From the NCBI GenBank assembly GCA_027081495.1, contig JALWKJ010000145.1, positions 1 to 14,992 on the forward strand: a stretch of DNA of 14,992 nt, written 5' to 3'. The first letter of the stretch is position 1, and each line of letters starts with the position of its first letter. Below the pieces are notes generated by a model. The model did not search any database, had not been told where the DNA came from, and saw nothing but the letters and a program-made list of their open reading frames with translations. Source of the stretch: Campylobacterales bacterium. Its GTDB lineage: Bacteria > Campylobacterota > Campylobacteria > Campylobacterales > QNZT01. This document shows, in pieces, positions 1 through 7,630 of this stretch. The position numbers and the translations under genes were made by a program.

Positions 1-65
1 GCCGTTATAATAACAGCGATAACTATATAAGCTGCGACCTTTGATACGGCTCTACTCAATCTCAT
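1..65 (-). CDS. 5' end of a gene for a protein with an N-terminal signal or membrane anchor (partial, runs off the left edge)
   Basis: An ATG on the minus strand at 65-63 is preceded by a strong purine-rich site (GGGGGGAG, complement of about 70-77). It opens a frame with no stop up to the window edge. The 21 complete codons begin MRLSRAVSK and continue into a hydrophobic run (VAAYIVIAVIIT). This positive-then-hydrophobic layout is typical of a secretion signal or a single membrane anchor. The gene is divergent from the outer-membrane protein gene at 143 and shares its 77-nt upstream region. Too little is visible to name the product. The call rests on the ribosome-binding site plus the signal-like N-terminus. 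Confidence 0.6.
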   Translation of the reverse strand, partial: MRLSRAVSKVAAYIVIAVIIT

Positions 66-86
66 ATTACTCCCCCCTAAGTGGGT

Positions 87-106
87 TTAATTAATTTATT
101 AATTAA
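87..106. promoter_or_regulatory. AT-only inverted repeat between two divergent envelope genes
   Basis: TTAATTAAT (87-95) is followed after two bases by its exact inverted copy ATTAATTAA (98-106). The repeat lies in the centre of the 77-nt region between the divergent genes at 65 and 143. It could be an operator or simply promoter-type AT-rich DNA. No confident -35/-10 pair could be picked for either direction, so both promoters are presumed to lie here but are not placed. Confidence 0.35.
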
Positions 107-130
107 TTATGTAAGTTAAATATTTTAATA

Positions 131-136
131 AAGGAG
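131..136 (+). promoter_or_regulatory. Ribosome-binding site that fixes a TTG start
   Basis: AAGGAG lies six bases before the TTG at 143. This spacing supports TTG as the true start of the outer-membrane protein. The signal peptide begins exactly there with Met(TTG)-Lys-Arg and a hydrophobic stretch. Confidence 0.8.
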
Positions 137-142
137 TTAAAA

Positions 143-862
143 TTGAAAAGAATTTTATTAGCTGCCGCGGCGACTTCCGTTTTGTTCGCCGGCGGAGATG
201 TTGAACCGCTTGTGGATTATGATACTCAAGATGTCAAACAAGCCGTTGAAGTAGTAAAAGAAGTTAAACCTGCACCGGTTCCCGCACCGGTCGTAACGCC
301 GACACCCGCGCCGGTTCCCGTGATTCCTCCGGTTGTCGAGCCGAAAAATTGGTATGTAGGATTAGACGGTATGGGAGCGCAATTTGAGACGGATTCAGGT
401 AAATGTAACGGACTTGGAGCGCTTGTCGCAAAATTGGGTTACGATTTTAACGATTACTTCGGAATCGAAGGGCGAGCCGGTTACGGCGTAATAGACGCCG
501 ACCACGATGCAGGCGGAAAATCGAAAATCAAGGAAAATTACGGACTTTACCTAAAGCCGATGCTTCCTTTAGGCGAAAGCGCGCATATTTTCGGACTTTT
601 AGGTTATGCCAAAGCGAAAGTAGAAAGCACATGGGACTCTACGAGTACAAACGGTGCTCTTGCGGGCACTCTAAACGAATCGAGTCCTTCGTTTGGTCTG
701 GGGTTAAATTATGATATAAACGACAGATGGAGCGTTGTCGCCGAAGGAGTAAGACTTCTTCATAAAGTAGATCATGTGTATGACATCAAAGGCGGCGGAA
801 CTAAATCCGAAAAAGATATCAACCTCGATACTTACGGTCTTGGTATAAACTATAAATTCTAA
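143..862 (+). CDS. Secreted outer-membrane beta-barrel protein with proline-rich spacer
   Basis: This 239-residue protein is probably a small porin-like or OmpA-type eight-stranded barrel in the outer membrane. Residues 1-16 form a signal peptide (MKRILLAAAATSVLFA, likely cut before GGD). Residues 43-67 are a spacer with 11 prolines in 25 positions, alternating with Ala and Val. From Trp70 onward, alternating aromatic and glycine strands (for example YVGLDGMGAQF, FGIEGRAGYGV, SFGLGLNYDIN) suggest beta-strands. The chain ends YGLGINYKF, with the C-terminal phenylalanine recognised by the BAM assembly machinery. It starts with TTG and a good Shine-Dalgarno, and is followed at once by a terminator, so it is probably monocistronic. 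No ligand or channel function can be read from the sequence. It resembles the broad OMP_b-brl class; a specific porin name is not justified. Confidence 0.8.
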   Translation: MKRILLAAAATSVLFAGGDVEPLVDYDTQDVKQAVEVVKEVKPAPVPAPVVTPTPAPVPVIPPVVEPKNWYVGLDGMGAQFETDSGKCNGLGALVAKLGYDFNDYFGIEGRAGYGVIDADHDAGGKSKIKENYGLYLKPMLPLGESAHIFGLLGYAKAKVESTWDSTSTNGALAGTLNESSPSFGLGLNYDINDRWSVVAEGVRLLHKVDHVYDIKGGGTKSEKDINLDTYGLGINYKF

Positions 863-867
863 AATAT

Positions 868-900
868 AAACAAAAAGGAGGTTCTTGCCTCTTTTTGTTT
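868..900 (+). terminator. Intrinsic terminator after the outer-membrane protein gene
   Basis: AAACAAAAAG(G)AGG pairs with CCTCTTTTTGTTT. This gives 13 base pairs with one bulged G (878) and the six-base loop TTCTTG (882-887). The 3' arm supplies the T-rich run. It starts six bases after the stop codon at 860-862. The 5' arm contains AAGGAGG, a perfect Shine-Dalgarno core locked in the stem. Transcripts reading through it would continue into the L,D-transpeptidase gene. Confidence 0.8.
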
Positions 901-915
901 AAAATCTAGCAAATC

Positions 916-2508
916 ATGATAAATAAATTTACGGTAGCTTTTGTTCTTTTTCTTTTTGGCGCCGTTAGTATAAACGCTAACGCCAAAGGGTTAAAGGGGT
1001 GTTGTAAAGAGGAGATATCGGAGTATTTAGCATACGATTTTGATCAAAAGCTAATCTCGATCTATTCATCCTATAAAAACAAAGCTATTTGGGATATTCA
1101 AAATATTGAACAACTGATTCTTGCACTCGACGATCATGATTTAAACTACTCAAGTAAAAAGTATCATACGAAAGAGCTTAAAGCCATTTTGCGTAAACTG
1201 AAAAAAAATCTTGCTTCAAATATGCAAAAAGCGAAACTGGATATATTGGCGACGGATACATTTTTAGCTTTCTCAAAAGATCTTTATGAGGGTAAAATAG
1301 ATTGGGAAAAATTTAAAACGACTATAGAGGAGATGAAAGAAAAAAATCTCATATGGGAAAAAAATCCTCAAAAAAAGAACTATATAAAAGATCTTCAAAA
1401 ATCGTTGAGAAATCATTCTATAGGATATACCCTTCAAAATTATGTGCCAAAAGAGAAGGGATATAAAAGATTGATCAAAGCATATCACAAATTTGAAAAA
1501 TTGAAATATCCGAAAATAGATTATTTAAAAGATATGAAAATAGGAGATTATGGATATGATGTTAGTCAACTTAAAAAATTTTTATATACTACGGGCGACT
1601 TGAAAGATGTTACGAAGGAATATCTCTCTTTTCCAAATTTCGACGAAAAACTAAAAAATGCGGTTTTGTCTTTTCAAAAACGCCACTATCTCAAACAAAC
1701 GGGAATTTTTGACAAGGTAAACGCATATTATGCCAGAACCGCGACAAAAGAGAAATTGAAAAAAATAGCCTTAAATATCGAAAGATACAAGCTTTTTCCT
1801 CGCATAAGAAGCGATCTTTACATAACCGTAAATATTCCGGGCTTTTCATTGAAGTTTTTTCAAAGCGGCGAATTGGCGAAAGATATTTTCGTCGTGGTAG
1901 GCAGAGAAGATAGACCGACGCCTATTTTTAAGGATTATTTAGAGTATATCGTTCTCAATCCGACTTGGAGTATTCCTCAAAATCTGATGAAAAAAGATTA
2001 TATCCCCCAACTCGTTAAAAATCCGAATTCCTTAAAACATGACGATATTTTTATTTATGACGAAAAGGGGAGGATTGATCCAAAAAGCGTTGATTGGAGT
2101 AAGTATCTGGATTATGAGGGAGAAATTCCATACAAAATGGTACAAAAAGCGGGCGCAAAAAATGTACTTGGCGAAATGAAGTTTATATTTCCAAACAAGT
2201 ACAATGTATATCTTCATGATACGGACGCTAGAGATTTAACGATTAGACGATACAGACTTTTTAGTTCAGGCTGTATCAGACTCTCGGATCCATATGCGCT
2301 TCTTGGTCTTTTGGCTCCTTATACCGGCTATGATATATATAAACTCATGAAAATGATTAGACAAAAACGCACGAGAAAGATAAAATTGCTTAAAAAAATA
2401 CCTATCCACATAAGATATTTAACTGTTTTTGTCGATGAAAACGACAATGTCAACTTTAGGAAAGATTTTTACGGATACGACAAGCTCCAAGAGAGTATCG
2501 CAAATTGA
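916..2508 (+). CDS. Murein L,D-transpeptidase, LdtD/YcbB type, with peptidoglycan-binding domain
   Basis: This periplasmic enzyme probably forms 3-3 (mDAP-mDAP) cross-links in peptidoglycan or attaches other groups to mDAP. The signal peptide covers residues 1-23, with an A-N-A cleavage site. Residues 24-200 are a lysine-rich helical scaffold. Residues 207-264 form a peptidoglycan-binding domain (MKIGDYGYDVSQLKKFL to FQKRHYLKQTG). The YkuD catalytic domain starts near 299 after the NIERYKLFPR linker typical of LdtD proteins. The active-site signature is present: LHDT with His434, then SSGCIR with nucleophile Cys453 and Arg455. The length of 530 fits the LdtD class. An in-frame TAG at 907-909 makes ATG 916 the first usable start, although no good Shine-Dalgarno precedes it. 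The stop codon lies inside the left arm of the inverted repeat at 2504-2630. Confidence 0.88.
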   Translation: MINKFTVAFVLFLFGAVSINANAKGLKGCCKEEISEYLAYDFDQKLISIYSSYKNKAIWDIQNIEQLILALDDHDLNYSSKKYHTKELKAILRKLKKNLASNMQKAKLDILATDTFLAFSKDLYEGKIDWEKFKTTIEEMKEKNLIWEKNPQKKNYIKDLQKSLRNHSIGYTLQNYVPKEKGYKRLIKAYHKFEKLKYPKIDYLKDMKIGDYGYDVSQLKKFLYTTGDLKDVTKEYLSFPNFDEKLKNAVLSFQKRHYLKQTGIFDKVNAYYARTATKEKLKKIALNIERYKLFPRIRSDLYITVNIPGFSLKFFQSGELAKDIFVVVGREDRPTPIFKDYLEYIVLNPTWSIPQNLMKKDYIPQLVKNPNSLKHDDIFIYDEKGRIDPKSVDWSKYLDYEGEIPYKMVQKAGAKNVLGEMKFIFPNKYNVYLHDTDARDLTIRRYRLFSSGCIRLSDPYALLGLLAPYTGYDIYKLMKMIRQKRTRKIKLLKKIPIHIRYLTVFVDENDNVNFRKDFYGYDKLQESIAN

Positions 2509-2630
2509 GTCCTTTGAAAAATGATGCTTCTCTCAAACGGCTTCACGGCGGGTTCCCCAAAATTTGTCCCAAATTTTGACCCTGCCGTTGCAGATGTTGT
2601 TCGAGAATCATATTTTTCAAAGGACTCAAT
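2504..2630. repeat. 127-nt three-tier inverted repeat filling the space between convergent genes
   Basis: The outer arms are 2504-2525 (ATTGAGTCCTTTGAAAAATGAT) read as two parts, ATTGAGTCCTTTG and AAAAATGAT, and their inverted copy at 2607-2630, which carries two extra bases. A middle stem pairs ACGGCGGG (2545-2552) with CCCTGCCGT (2580-2588), with one bulged T. An inner stem pairs CAAAATTTG (2558-2566) with CAAATTTTG (2570-2578) around a three-base loop. The left arm contains the stop codon of the transpeptidase gene. The right arm ends five bases before the stop of the convergent gene. It may act as a two-way terminator. The long terminal repeats and the flanking CAA on both sides (2501-2503, 2631-2633) also fit a small non-coding mobile element of MITE or REP type. 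The repeat itself is certain; its role is inferred. Confidence 0.75.
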
Positions 2631-2635
2631 CAAGC

Positions 2636-3220
2636 TTAAGGTTTTAATTCCGTAAGTAATTTATCGTAAACTTCGCTCATTGTCTCAAAGTCGTCTCTTT
2701 TTTTCGCTTTTGTTTTTGAAATCTCGGCTTTCATTATCCTCGTAAGGTCATTTAGTCTTCTTTGGACTTCTCTTTTACAGCCCGTTTTATTTTGTTCTAA
2801 ACAAATTTCTATCATTTTTATGAGTTGCGGCAATAAAGAAGCCGTCATTTTGGTATAAAGATCGCTGTAAGCTCTTTTTTCTATAAAATTTTTAAAAGTT
2901 TTTTGTTGATCTCGGCTTAATTCCCACATCTGGGAAATGTATGCGACTTGATTGTTTATATTGTCGTGTTTTTGATGTTTGATGATCTCTCTTTTCTTAT
3001 TTATCTTTTCAAGCGCTTTGTGCTCTTTGGTCTTTTTTATTTTAAGTATGTTTTTATTTTGTTCTCTCTTTTTTTTATAGTGCAGCGATACGACGACCGT
3101 CAGATAGATAAAAAGCGCGATTATGAGGCTAAATGTAAGAATCGAGTCTAAAAACGGCAAGATTACCGAAGCGGCAAAAACTCCCGCTAAAAAGTAGTTT
3201 GCCCTGGTATCTATTCTCAT
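2636..3220 (-). CDS. Small membrane protein of unknown function
   Basis: I do not recognise this 194-residue protein. Residues 9-24 and 27-47 are hydrophobic with a short break (LPFLDS) between them, which suggests a two-helix membrane hairpin or one long anchor. After residue 48 comes a very basic segment (HYKKKREQNKN, then KIKKTKEHK). The rest is charged and probably helical, with two cysteines (140 and 148), ending TELKP. The positive residues after the membrane part suggest that the soluble domain is cytoplasmic. ATG at 3220 has AAAGGA eight to ten bases upstream, overlapping the leuA stop codon. The gap to leuA is 9 nt, so it is the last gene of the central operon. Its position gives no firm clue to function. 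Confidence 0.8.
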   Translation of the reverse strand: MRIDTRANYFLAGVFAASVILPFLDSILTFSLIIALFIYLTVVVSLHYKKKREQNKNILKIKKTKEHKALEKINKKREIIKHQKHDNINNQVAYISQMWELSRDQQKTFKNFIEKRAYSDLYTKMTASLLPQLIKMIEICLEQNKTGCKREVQRRLNDLTRIMKAEISKTKAKKRDDFETMSEVYDKLLTELKP

Positions 3221-3229
3221 TTTTATCCT

Positions 3230-4780
3230 TTAAATTCCGCCGCGATCTCTTTTGTTTCTGTTTTCTTTCTCAAAAATATAAGTATTTAGAGCATTGATAT
3301 AGGCTTTTGCGCTTGCTATCATAGTATCTATACTAAGTCCATGTCCCGTAAAAACGGGAAGCGCATGATCAAAACTCACTTTAACGGTTACTTTAGCAAG
3401 AGCGTCTTTTCCTTTTGTTACCGCCGTAACTTTATAATCTTTAAGCTCTCCGTTAATATCGGATATTCTGTCAATCGTTTTAAAAATCGCGTCCATCGTG
3501 CCGTTTCCGATTCCGGCGTCCGTTATCTCTTTTTCTTTGTAACGGATACTCATAGCCGCGCTCGGTACTCCGGTCATACAATCGCTGATTTGAAGATTGA
3601 CAAGTTCAAACGCTTTAGGAATTTTGATTATTTCATCTGAAATAATCGCTCTTAAATCATCGTCGAAAATCTCTTTTTTCTTATCCGCCAAAAGCTTAAA
3701 TCTTCCAAACGACTGGTCTAGTTCCTCTTTTGAAAGCCGATATCCTAGAGATTCTATCTTTTCTTTAAAGGCGTGACGACCGGACAATTTACCCAAAACT
3801 ATGGTATTTGCGTTATTAAGACCGATATCTTCCGGTTTTATGATTTCGTAAGTCTCTTGATGTTTTAAAACGCCGTCTTGATGTATGCCGCTTTCATGAG
3901 CAAAAGCGTTTTTACCGACTATCGCTTTGTTCGGTTGGGGGACTATACCGGTTATATTCGCGATAAGCCGGCTCATGGGATATATCTCTTTTGTATTTAT
4001 GTTGGTATCGAGTCCCTTGAAAAAATCGGCTCTTGTTTTAAGAGCCATTACGATCTCTTCCATAGCGGCGTTGCCGGCTCTTTCCCCAAGACCGTTCACG
4101 GTGCACTCGATCTGTCTGGCGCCGTTTTGTATGCATTCGAGCGAATTGGCTACGGCAAGGCCGAGGTCGTTATGACAGTGTACGGACAAAATAGCTCTAT
4201 TTGAAACAAAATCGTGTAGTTCCTTGATCATTTTACCCATTTCCGCGGGGAGTCTGTATCCTACCGTATCGGGTATATTTAGCGTTGTAGCGCCCGCTTC
4301 GATAACGGCGTCGAGTATCTCTTTTAAAAAACTCATCTCGCTTCTGCCCGCATCTTCGCAGCTAAACTCTACATCGTCCGTAAATGTTTTTGCGTATGAA
4401 ACGGCTTCAACGGCTTTTTGTATAACTTGATCGGGAGACATTTTGAGTTTATACTTCATGTGTATCGCGCTTGTAGCTATAAAAGTATGGATTCTTTTGT
4501 GTTTTGCATGCGCTATGGCGTCGCCCGCGGCTTTTATATCTCTTCCAAGAGCTCTTGCGAGCGAGCAGACGGTCGATGTTTCAATCACTTTCGAAATGTT
4601 CTCTATCGCTTCAAAATCTCCGACGCTAGCGGCCGCAAATCCCGCTTCGATAATATCTACATTTAATTTTTGAAGTCCTATGGCTATTTGTATCTTCTCT
4701 TCGATATTCATAGAAGCGCCGGGACTTTGCTCTCCGTCTCTAAGTGTCGTGTCAAAAATTTTTACTATTTCTTTATTCAT
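3230..4780 (-). CDS. leuA: 2-isopropylmalate synthase
   Basis: This enzyme makes 2-isopropylmalate from acetyl-CoA and 2-oxoisovalerate, the first committed step of leucine synthesis, in the cytoplasm. The TIM-barrel catalytic domain opens with DTTLRDGEQSPG (residues 10-21), which holds the metal-binding Asp10. HCHND supplies His201 and His203. GERAGNA (232-238) and HESGIHQDG (297-305) are family signatures, and GKLSGRHAF (332-340) starts the linker. The last 130 or so residues form the LeuA allosteric dimer domain that senses leucine. The length of 516 is normal for the long bacterial type. Its ATG overlaps the ftsH stop by four bases (ATGA), so translation is probably coupled to ftsH. No leucine leader peptide is visible. 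leuB, leuC and leuD are not in the window. Confidence 0.95.
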   Translation of the reverse strand: MNKEIVKIFDTTLRDGEQSPGASMNIEEKIQIAIGLQKLNVDIIEAGFAAASVGDFEAIENISKVIETSTVCSLARALGRDIKAAGDAIAHAKHKRIHTFIATSAIHMKYKLKMSPDQVIQKAVEAVSYAKTFTDDVEFSCEDAGRSEMSFLKEILDAVIEAGATTLNIPDTVGYRLPAEMGKMIKELHDFVSNRAILSVHCHNDLGLAVANSLECIQNGARQIECTVNGLGERAGNAAMEEIVMALKTRADFFKGLDTNINTKEIYPMSRLIANITGIVPQPNKAIVGKNAFAHESGIHQDGVLKHQETYEIIKPEDIGLNNANTIVLGKLSGRHAFKEKIESLGYRLSKEELDQSFGRFKLLADKKKEIFDDDLRAIISDEIIKIPKAFELVNLQISDCMTGVPSAAMSIRYKEKEITDAGIGNGTMDAIFKTIDRISDINGELKDYKVTAVTKGKDALAKVTVKVSFDHALPVFTGHGLSIDTMIASAKAYINALNTYIFEKENRNKRDRGGI

Positions 4781-6804
4781 TTTTTCGGTTTGTCGTCTTT
4801 GTTCTCTTCTTCGTCGTTTTGAGGCGTATCGGGTTTTTTCTCTTTCTCTTTTTCCTCTTCTTTGCTTTTTGCTTCAAAGATATCGTCGTTTGGTTCTTCG
4901 TGTCCGGTGAGTCTGCTTTTTAAGTTATGCTTCTTTTCATATTTTTGTATAATTTCAACTACTCTTTTACCTTCAATCGTTTCGGTCTCGTAAAGAGATT
5001 TTACCATCTCTTCTATAGCCCCTTTGTACTCTTTTAAAGTTTGAAGAACCAGTTTGTATCTCTCTTCTAGTAACAGTTTGACATACTCGTCAACTTTTTC
5101 CGCCATTTTTGAGCTATACTCTTTTGTCGTTCCGCCTTGAAGGAATGTGCTTCTTTGCTTCTCTAAAACCATAAGTCCCGCAACATCGCTCATGCCGTAA
5201 AGTCCTACCATGGCTTTTGCTATATCGGTCGCTCGCTCAAGATCGTTTCCGGCACCCGTCGAAATTTCGCCTATAAATACTTCTTCGGCGGCTCTACCGC
5301 CTAAAAGTACATCTATTTCGGCTATGAGTTCATGTTTTTGCATGAGATACTTATTTTCTTCGGGAGTATTTAGCGTATAACCTAAAGCCGCCAAACCTCT
5401 TGGCACTATAGAGACTTTCGATACTTTCTTCGCGCCTTTGGTAGTTTCCGCGATCAGCGCGTGACCGCTTTCATGATAAGCGACGATTCTCTTCTCTTTG
5501 GGATTTATCCGTCTGCTTTTTTTCTCGAGTCCCGCTATGGCTCTTTCAACAGCTTCATAAAAATCTTTTTGCTCTACTTCCATTTTATTTGCCCGACCGG
5601 CAAGAAGCGCGGCTTCATTGACGATATTCGCCAGATCGGCTCCCGCGAGTCCCGCGGTTAGTCTTGCGATCTCTTCAAGATCAACATTTTCCGAAATTTT
5701 TATCTTTTCGATATGAACTTTTAGTATTTGTACTCTTCCTTTAAAATCGGGCTTATCGACAAGTACTTGCCGATCAAAACGCCCGGGTCTAAGAAGCGCG
5801 GCGTCAAGGACTTCGGGTCTGTTTGTAGCCGCCAATACTATAACGGGAGATTGATCCGAACTAAATCCGTCCATTTCCGCCAAAAGTTGGTTTAGCGTCT
5901 GTTCTCTCTCGTCGTTTCCTCCCATCATGCCGCTGGCCGCTCTGCTTTTTCCTATGGCGTCTATTTCATCGATAAAGATTATCGAGGGAGCCTCTTTTTT
6001 TGCATTGTCGAAGAGATCTCTTACTCTGCTTGCGCCGACGCCTACGAACATCTCGATGAAACTCGAGCCTGAAACCGAGAAAAACGGAACATCGGCTTCC
6101 CCCGCGACCGCTTTGGCAAGAAGCGTTTTACCCGTACCGGGAGGTCCTACAAGCAAAACCCCTTTTGGGATTTGCGCTCCAAGGTTCATATACCTTTCGG
6201 GATATTTTAGAAAATCGACAATCTCTTTTACTTCCTCTTTCGCCTCTTGTACTCCCGCGACATCGTCGAATTTGACTTTCGGCTTTTCGGAATTGACAAG
6301 TTTTTTACTGCTGCCCATTCCCAAAATTCCGCCGCCCATATTTTTTTGCATACGGCTGGTAAGGAGTATCCATATGCCGAAAAAGATAAAGATCGGTATG
6401 ATCCATGAAAAAAGAATCTCCGTAAACCAATTTGTTTCGTTATATCCGCCGTAAGGAATTTTTTTCTTATCCAAAAGAGGAACGAGGGTATTATCTTCAC
6501 CCACTTTTTTCACATAGTAGATAGTTCTTAAACCGTTGTTTTCAGATACGGCTTTTATCATCGTGTGACCGATGGCGACATAGTTTATCTTTCCCTGTCG
6601 TATTAACTCTTTGAGTTCATAGTAGTTTATGTTTTTTGTAGCAGCTTGCGTGAAACCCTGAGAACCGTCACCGCTCATTCCATCCATCGGCTCTACCATC
6701 GTTTTAAATAACAGTATGATAAGTACTGAAAAAATGGCAAAAATAATCAGAGGATTTTGGTTGAAAAAGTTATTGTTTTTGTCATTTTTGTTATCTTGCG
6801 ACAT
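4777..6804 (-). CDS. ftsH: ATP-dependent zinc metalloprotease FtsH
   Basis: FtsH is a membrane-bound hexameric protease that unfolds and degrades damaged membrane proteins and short-lived regulators. Membrane helix 1 lies at about residues 18-34, a periplasmic domain at 35-130, and helix 2 at about 131-149. The AAA+ module shows Walker A GPPGTGKT (220-227), Walker B IIFIDE (275-280), and the second region of homology ending RPGRFDR (339-345). The zinc site is HESGH (444-448), with the third ligand Asp521 in GNDLERATD. The C-terminus from about 640 is a long Lys/Glu/Asp-rich tail, probably disordered. The ATG at 6804 follows the prmA TAG stop with no gap, and AAAGGAAAT inside the end of prmA is its ribosome-binding site. 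The 675-residue length is normal. Confidence 0.97.
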   Translation of the reverse strand: MSQDNKNDKNNNFFNQNPLIIFAIFSVLIILLFKTMVEPMDGMSGDGSQGFTQAATKNINYYELKELIRQGKINYVAIGHTMIKAVSENNGLRTIYYVKKVGEDNTLVPLLDKKKIPYGGYNETNWFTEILFSWIIPIFIFFGIWILLTSRMQKNMGGGILGMGSSKKLVNSEKPKVKFDDVAGVQEAKEEVKEIVDFLKYPERYMNLGAQIPKGVLLVGPPGTGKTLLAKAVAGEADVPFFSVSGSSFIEMFVGVGASRVRDLFDNAKKEAPSIIFIDEIDAIGKSRAASGMMGGNDEREQTLNQLLAEMDGFSSDQSPVIVLAATNRPEVLDAALLRPGRFDRQVLVDKPDFKGRVQILKVHIEKIKISENVDLEEIARLTAGLAGADLANIVNEAALLAGRANKMEVEQKDFYEAVERAIAGLEKKSRRINPKEKRIVAYHESGHALIAETTKGAKKVSKVSIVPRGLAALGYTLNTPEENKYLMQKHELIAEIDVLLGGRAAEEVFIGEISTGAGNDLERATDIAKAMVGLYGMSDVAGLMVLEKQRSTFLQGGTTKEYSSKMAEKVDEYVKLLLEERYKLVLQTLKEYKGAIEEMVKSLYETETIEGKRVVEIIQKYEKKHNLKSRLTGHEEPNDDIFEAKSKEEEKEKEKKPDTPQNDEEENKDDKPKK

Positions 6805-7614
6805 CTATTTCCTTTTTAATACGAGTGTATGCCACTCTTTGTTGTGCATATTTTCAATAAGCTCAAAATCTTTGAATTTATCTATTATGTTGTCAATATA
6901 CTTGTTTATTATACCTGATAGAATTAAAATTCCACCAAATTTTACAGACTTTTTCAAATCTTTGGCTATCATTAAAAGTATATCCGCGATAATATTTGCC
7001 GTTACGACATCGTAACGATTATTCGCATTGTTTACCGACCCTATCCAGCATTCGTTAAATTCGACGCCGTTTATCGTAAAATTTTCTTTCGCGCTATCTA
7101 CGGCTATTTCATCCGTATCGCAAATATCGACTTTTGCGCCCAGTTTTGCGGCGCAGATACCCAAAATCCCGCTTCCCGAGCCTACATCTAGCAAGGCATC
7201 GCCTTTTTTCGTATATCTTTCTATCGCTTTTATACAAGAGTTTGTACTCTCATGATGTCCCGAACCAAACGCCAAAGCCGGATTTATAACGACATCTATA
7301 AAATCTTGTTTGGGATTTTCCCATTGCGGTCTTATATAAAACTTTCCTATTTTAACAGGCTGTATGGAGTTTTTATATTTGTTGATCCAGTCTTCGTTTT
7401 TCTCTTTTGTGAGTTTGGTTTTCGTTTGTATATTTAGTTTTTTTGAAAGTTGCCTGATCGCCCATTCTATATCGTCGAGAGGTTCGCTCTGTCTTGCGAT
7501 AAGCGAACCGTCTTTTTCTTCGACGGCATTTTGCAGCAGTTCTAAAAGAAGTTCATTGAAGATTTCAATATGGGATTTCGGTGTGACGATAAGTTGATAA
7601 TAATATTCGTTCAT
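6805..7614 (-). CDS. prmA: Ribosomal protein L11 methyltransferase
   Basis: PrmA trimethylates ribosomal protein L11 using S-adenosylmethionine. An N-terminal substrate-binding domain (about 1-65) is followed by a linker and the Rossmann methyltransferase domain. PALAFGSGHHEST (112-124) corresponds to the family's substrate-contacting PGLAFGTGTHPTT segment. DVGSGSGILG (143-152) is the SAM-binding motif I. DICDTDEIA (163-171) is the acidic loop that binds the SAM ribose. TANIIADIL (205-213) is the conserved NIxA motif. The length of 269 is slightly short of the enterobacterial form. It lies between cheY (16-nt gap) and ftsH (abutting), the arrangement of the H. pylori motility and stress operon. 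Confidence 0.9.
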   Translation of the reverse strand: MNEYYYQLIVTPKSHIEIFNELLLELLQNAVEEKDGSLIARQSEPLDDIEWAIRQLSKKLNIQTKTKLTKEKNEDWINKYKNSIQPVKIGKFYIRPQWENPKQDFIDVVINPALAFGSGHHESTNSCIKAIERYTKKGDALLDVGSGSGILGICAAKLGAKVDICDTDEIAVDSAKENFTINGVEFNECWIGSVNNANNRYDVVTANIIADILLMIAKDLKKSVKFGGILILSGIINKYIDNIIDKFKDFELIENMHNKEWHTLVLKRK

Positions 7615-7630
7615 TGTGTCCTGTTGTAAA

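Noticed and set aside
868..880. AAACAAAAAGGAG shared between the terminator at 868 and the ribosome site before the OmpA-domain gene (minus strand, 11876-11888)
   Set aside because: A 13-base match made of an A-run and a consensus Shine-Dalgarno is expected by chance; there is no further similarity.
2504..2630. Integron attC site or other recombination site
   Set aside because: The imperfect palindrome suggested it, but the ends do not carry the attC core motifs (GTTRRRY and its partner), and no integrase or cassette array is present.
3878..4673. Several plus-strand open frames of 68-108 codons across leuA
   Set aside because: They are antisense to conserved catalytic segments of leuA, overlap each other in different frames, and lack plausible starts.
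5927..6454. 175-codon open frame on the plus strand inside ftsH
   Set aside because: It lies antisense to the AAA+ domain of ftsH, whose motifs are intact. It has no ribosome site or family features and is a by-product of ftsH codon use.
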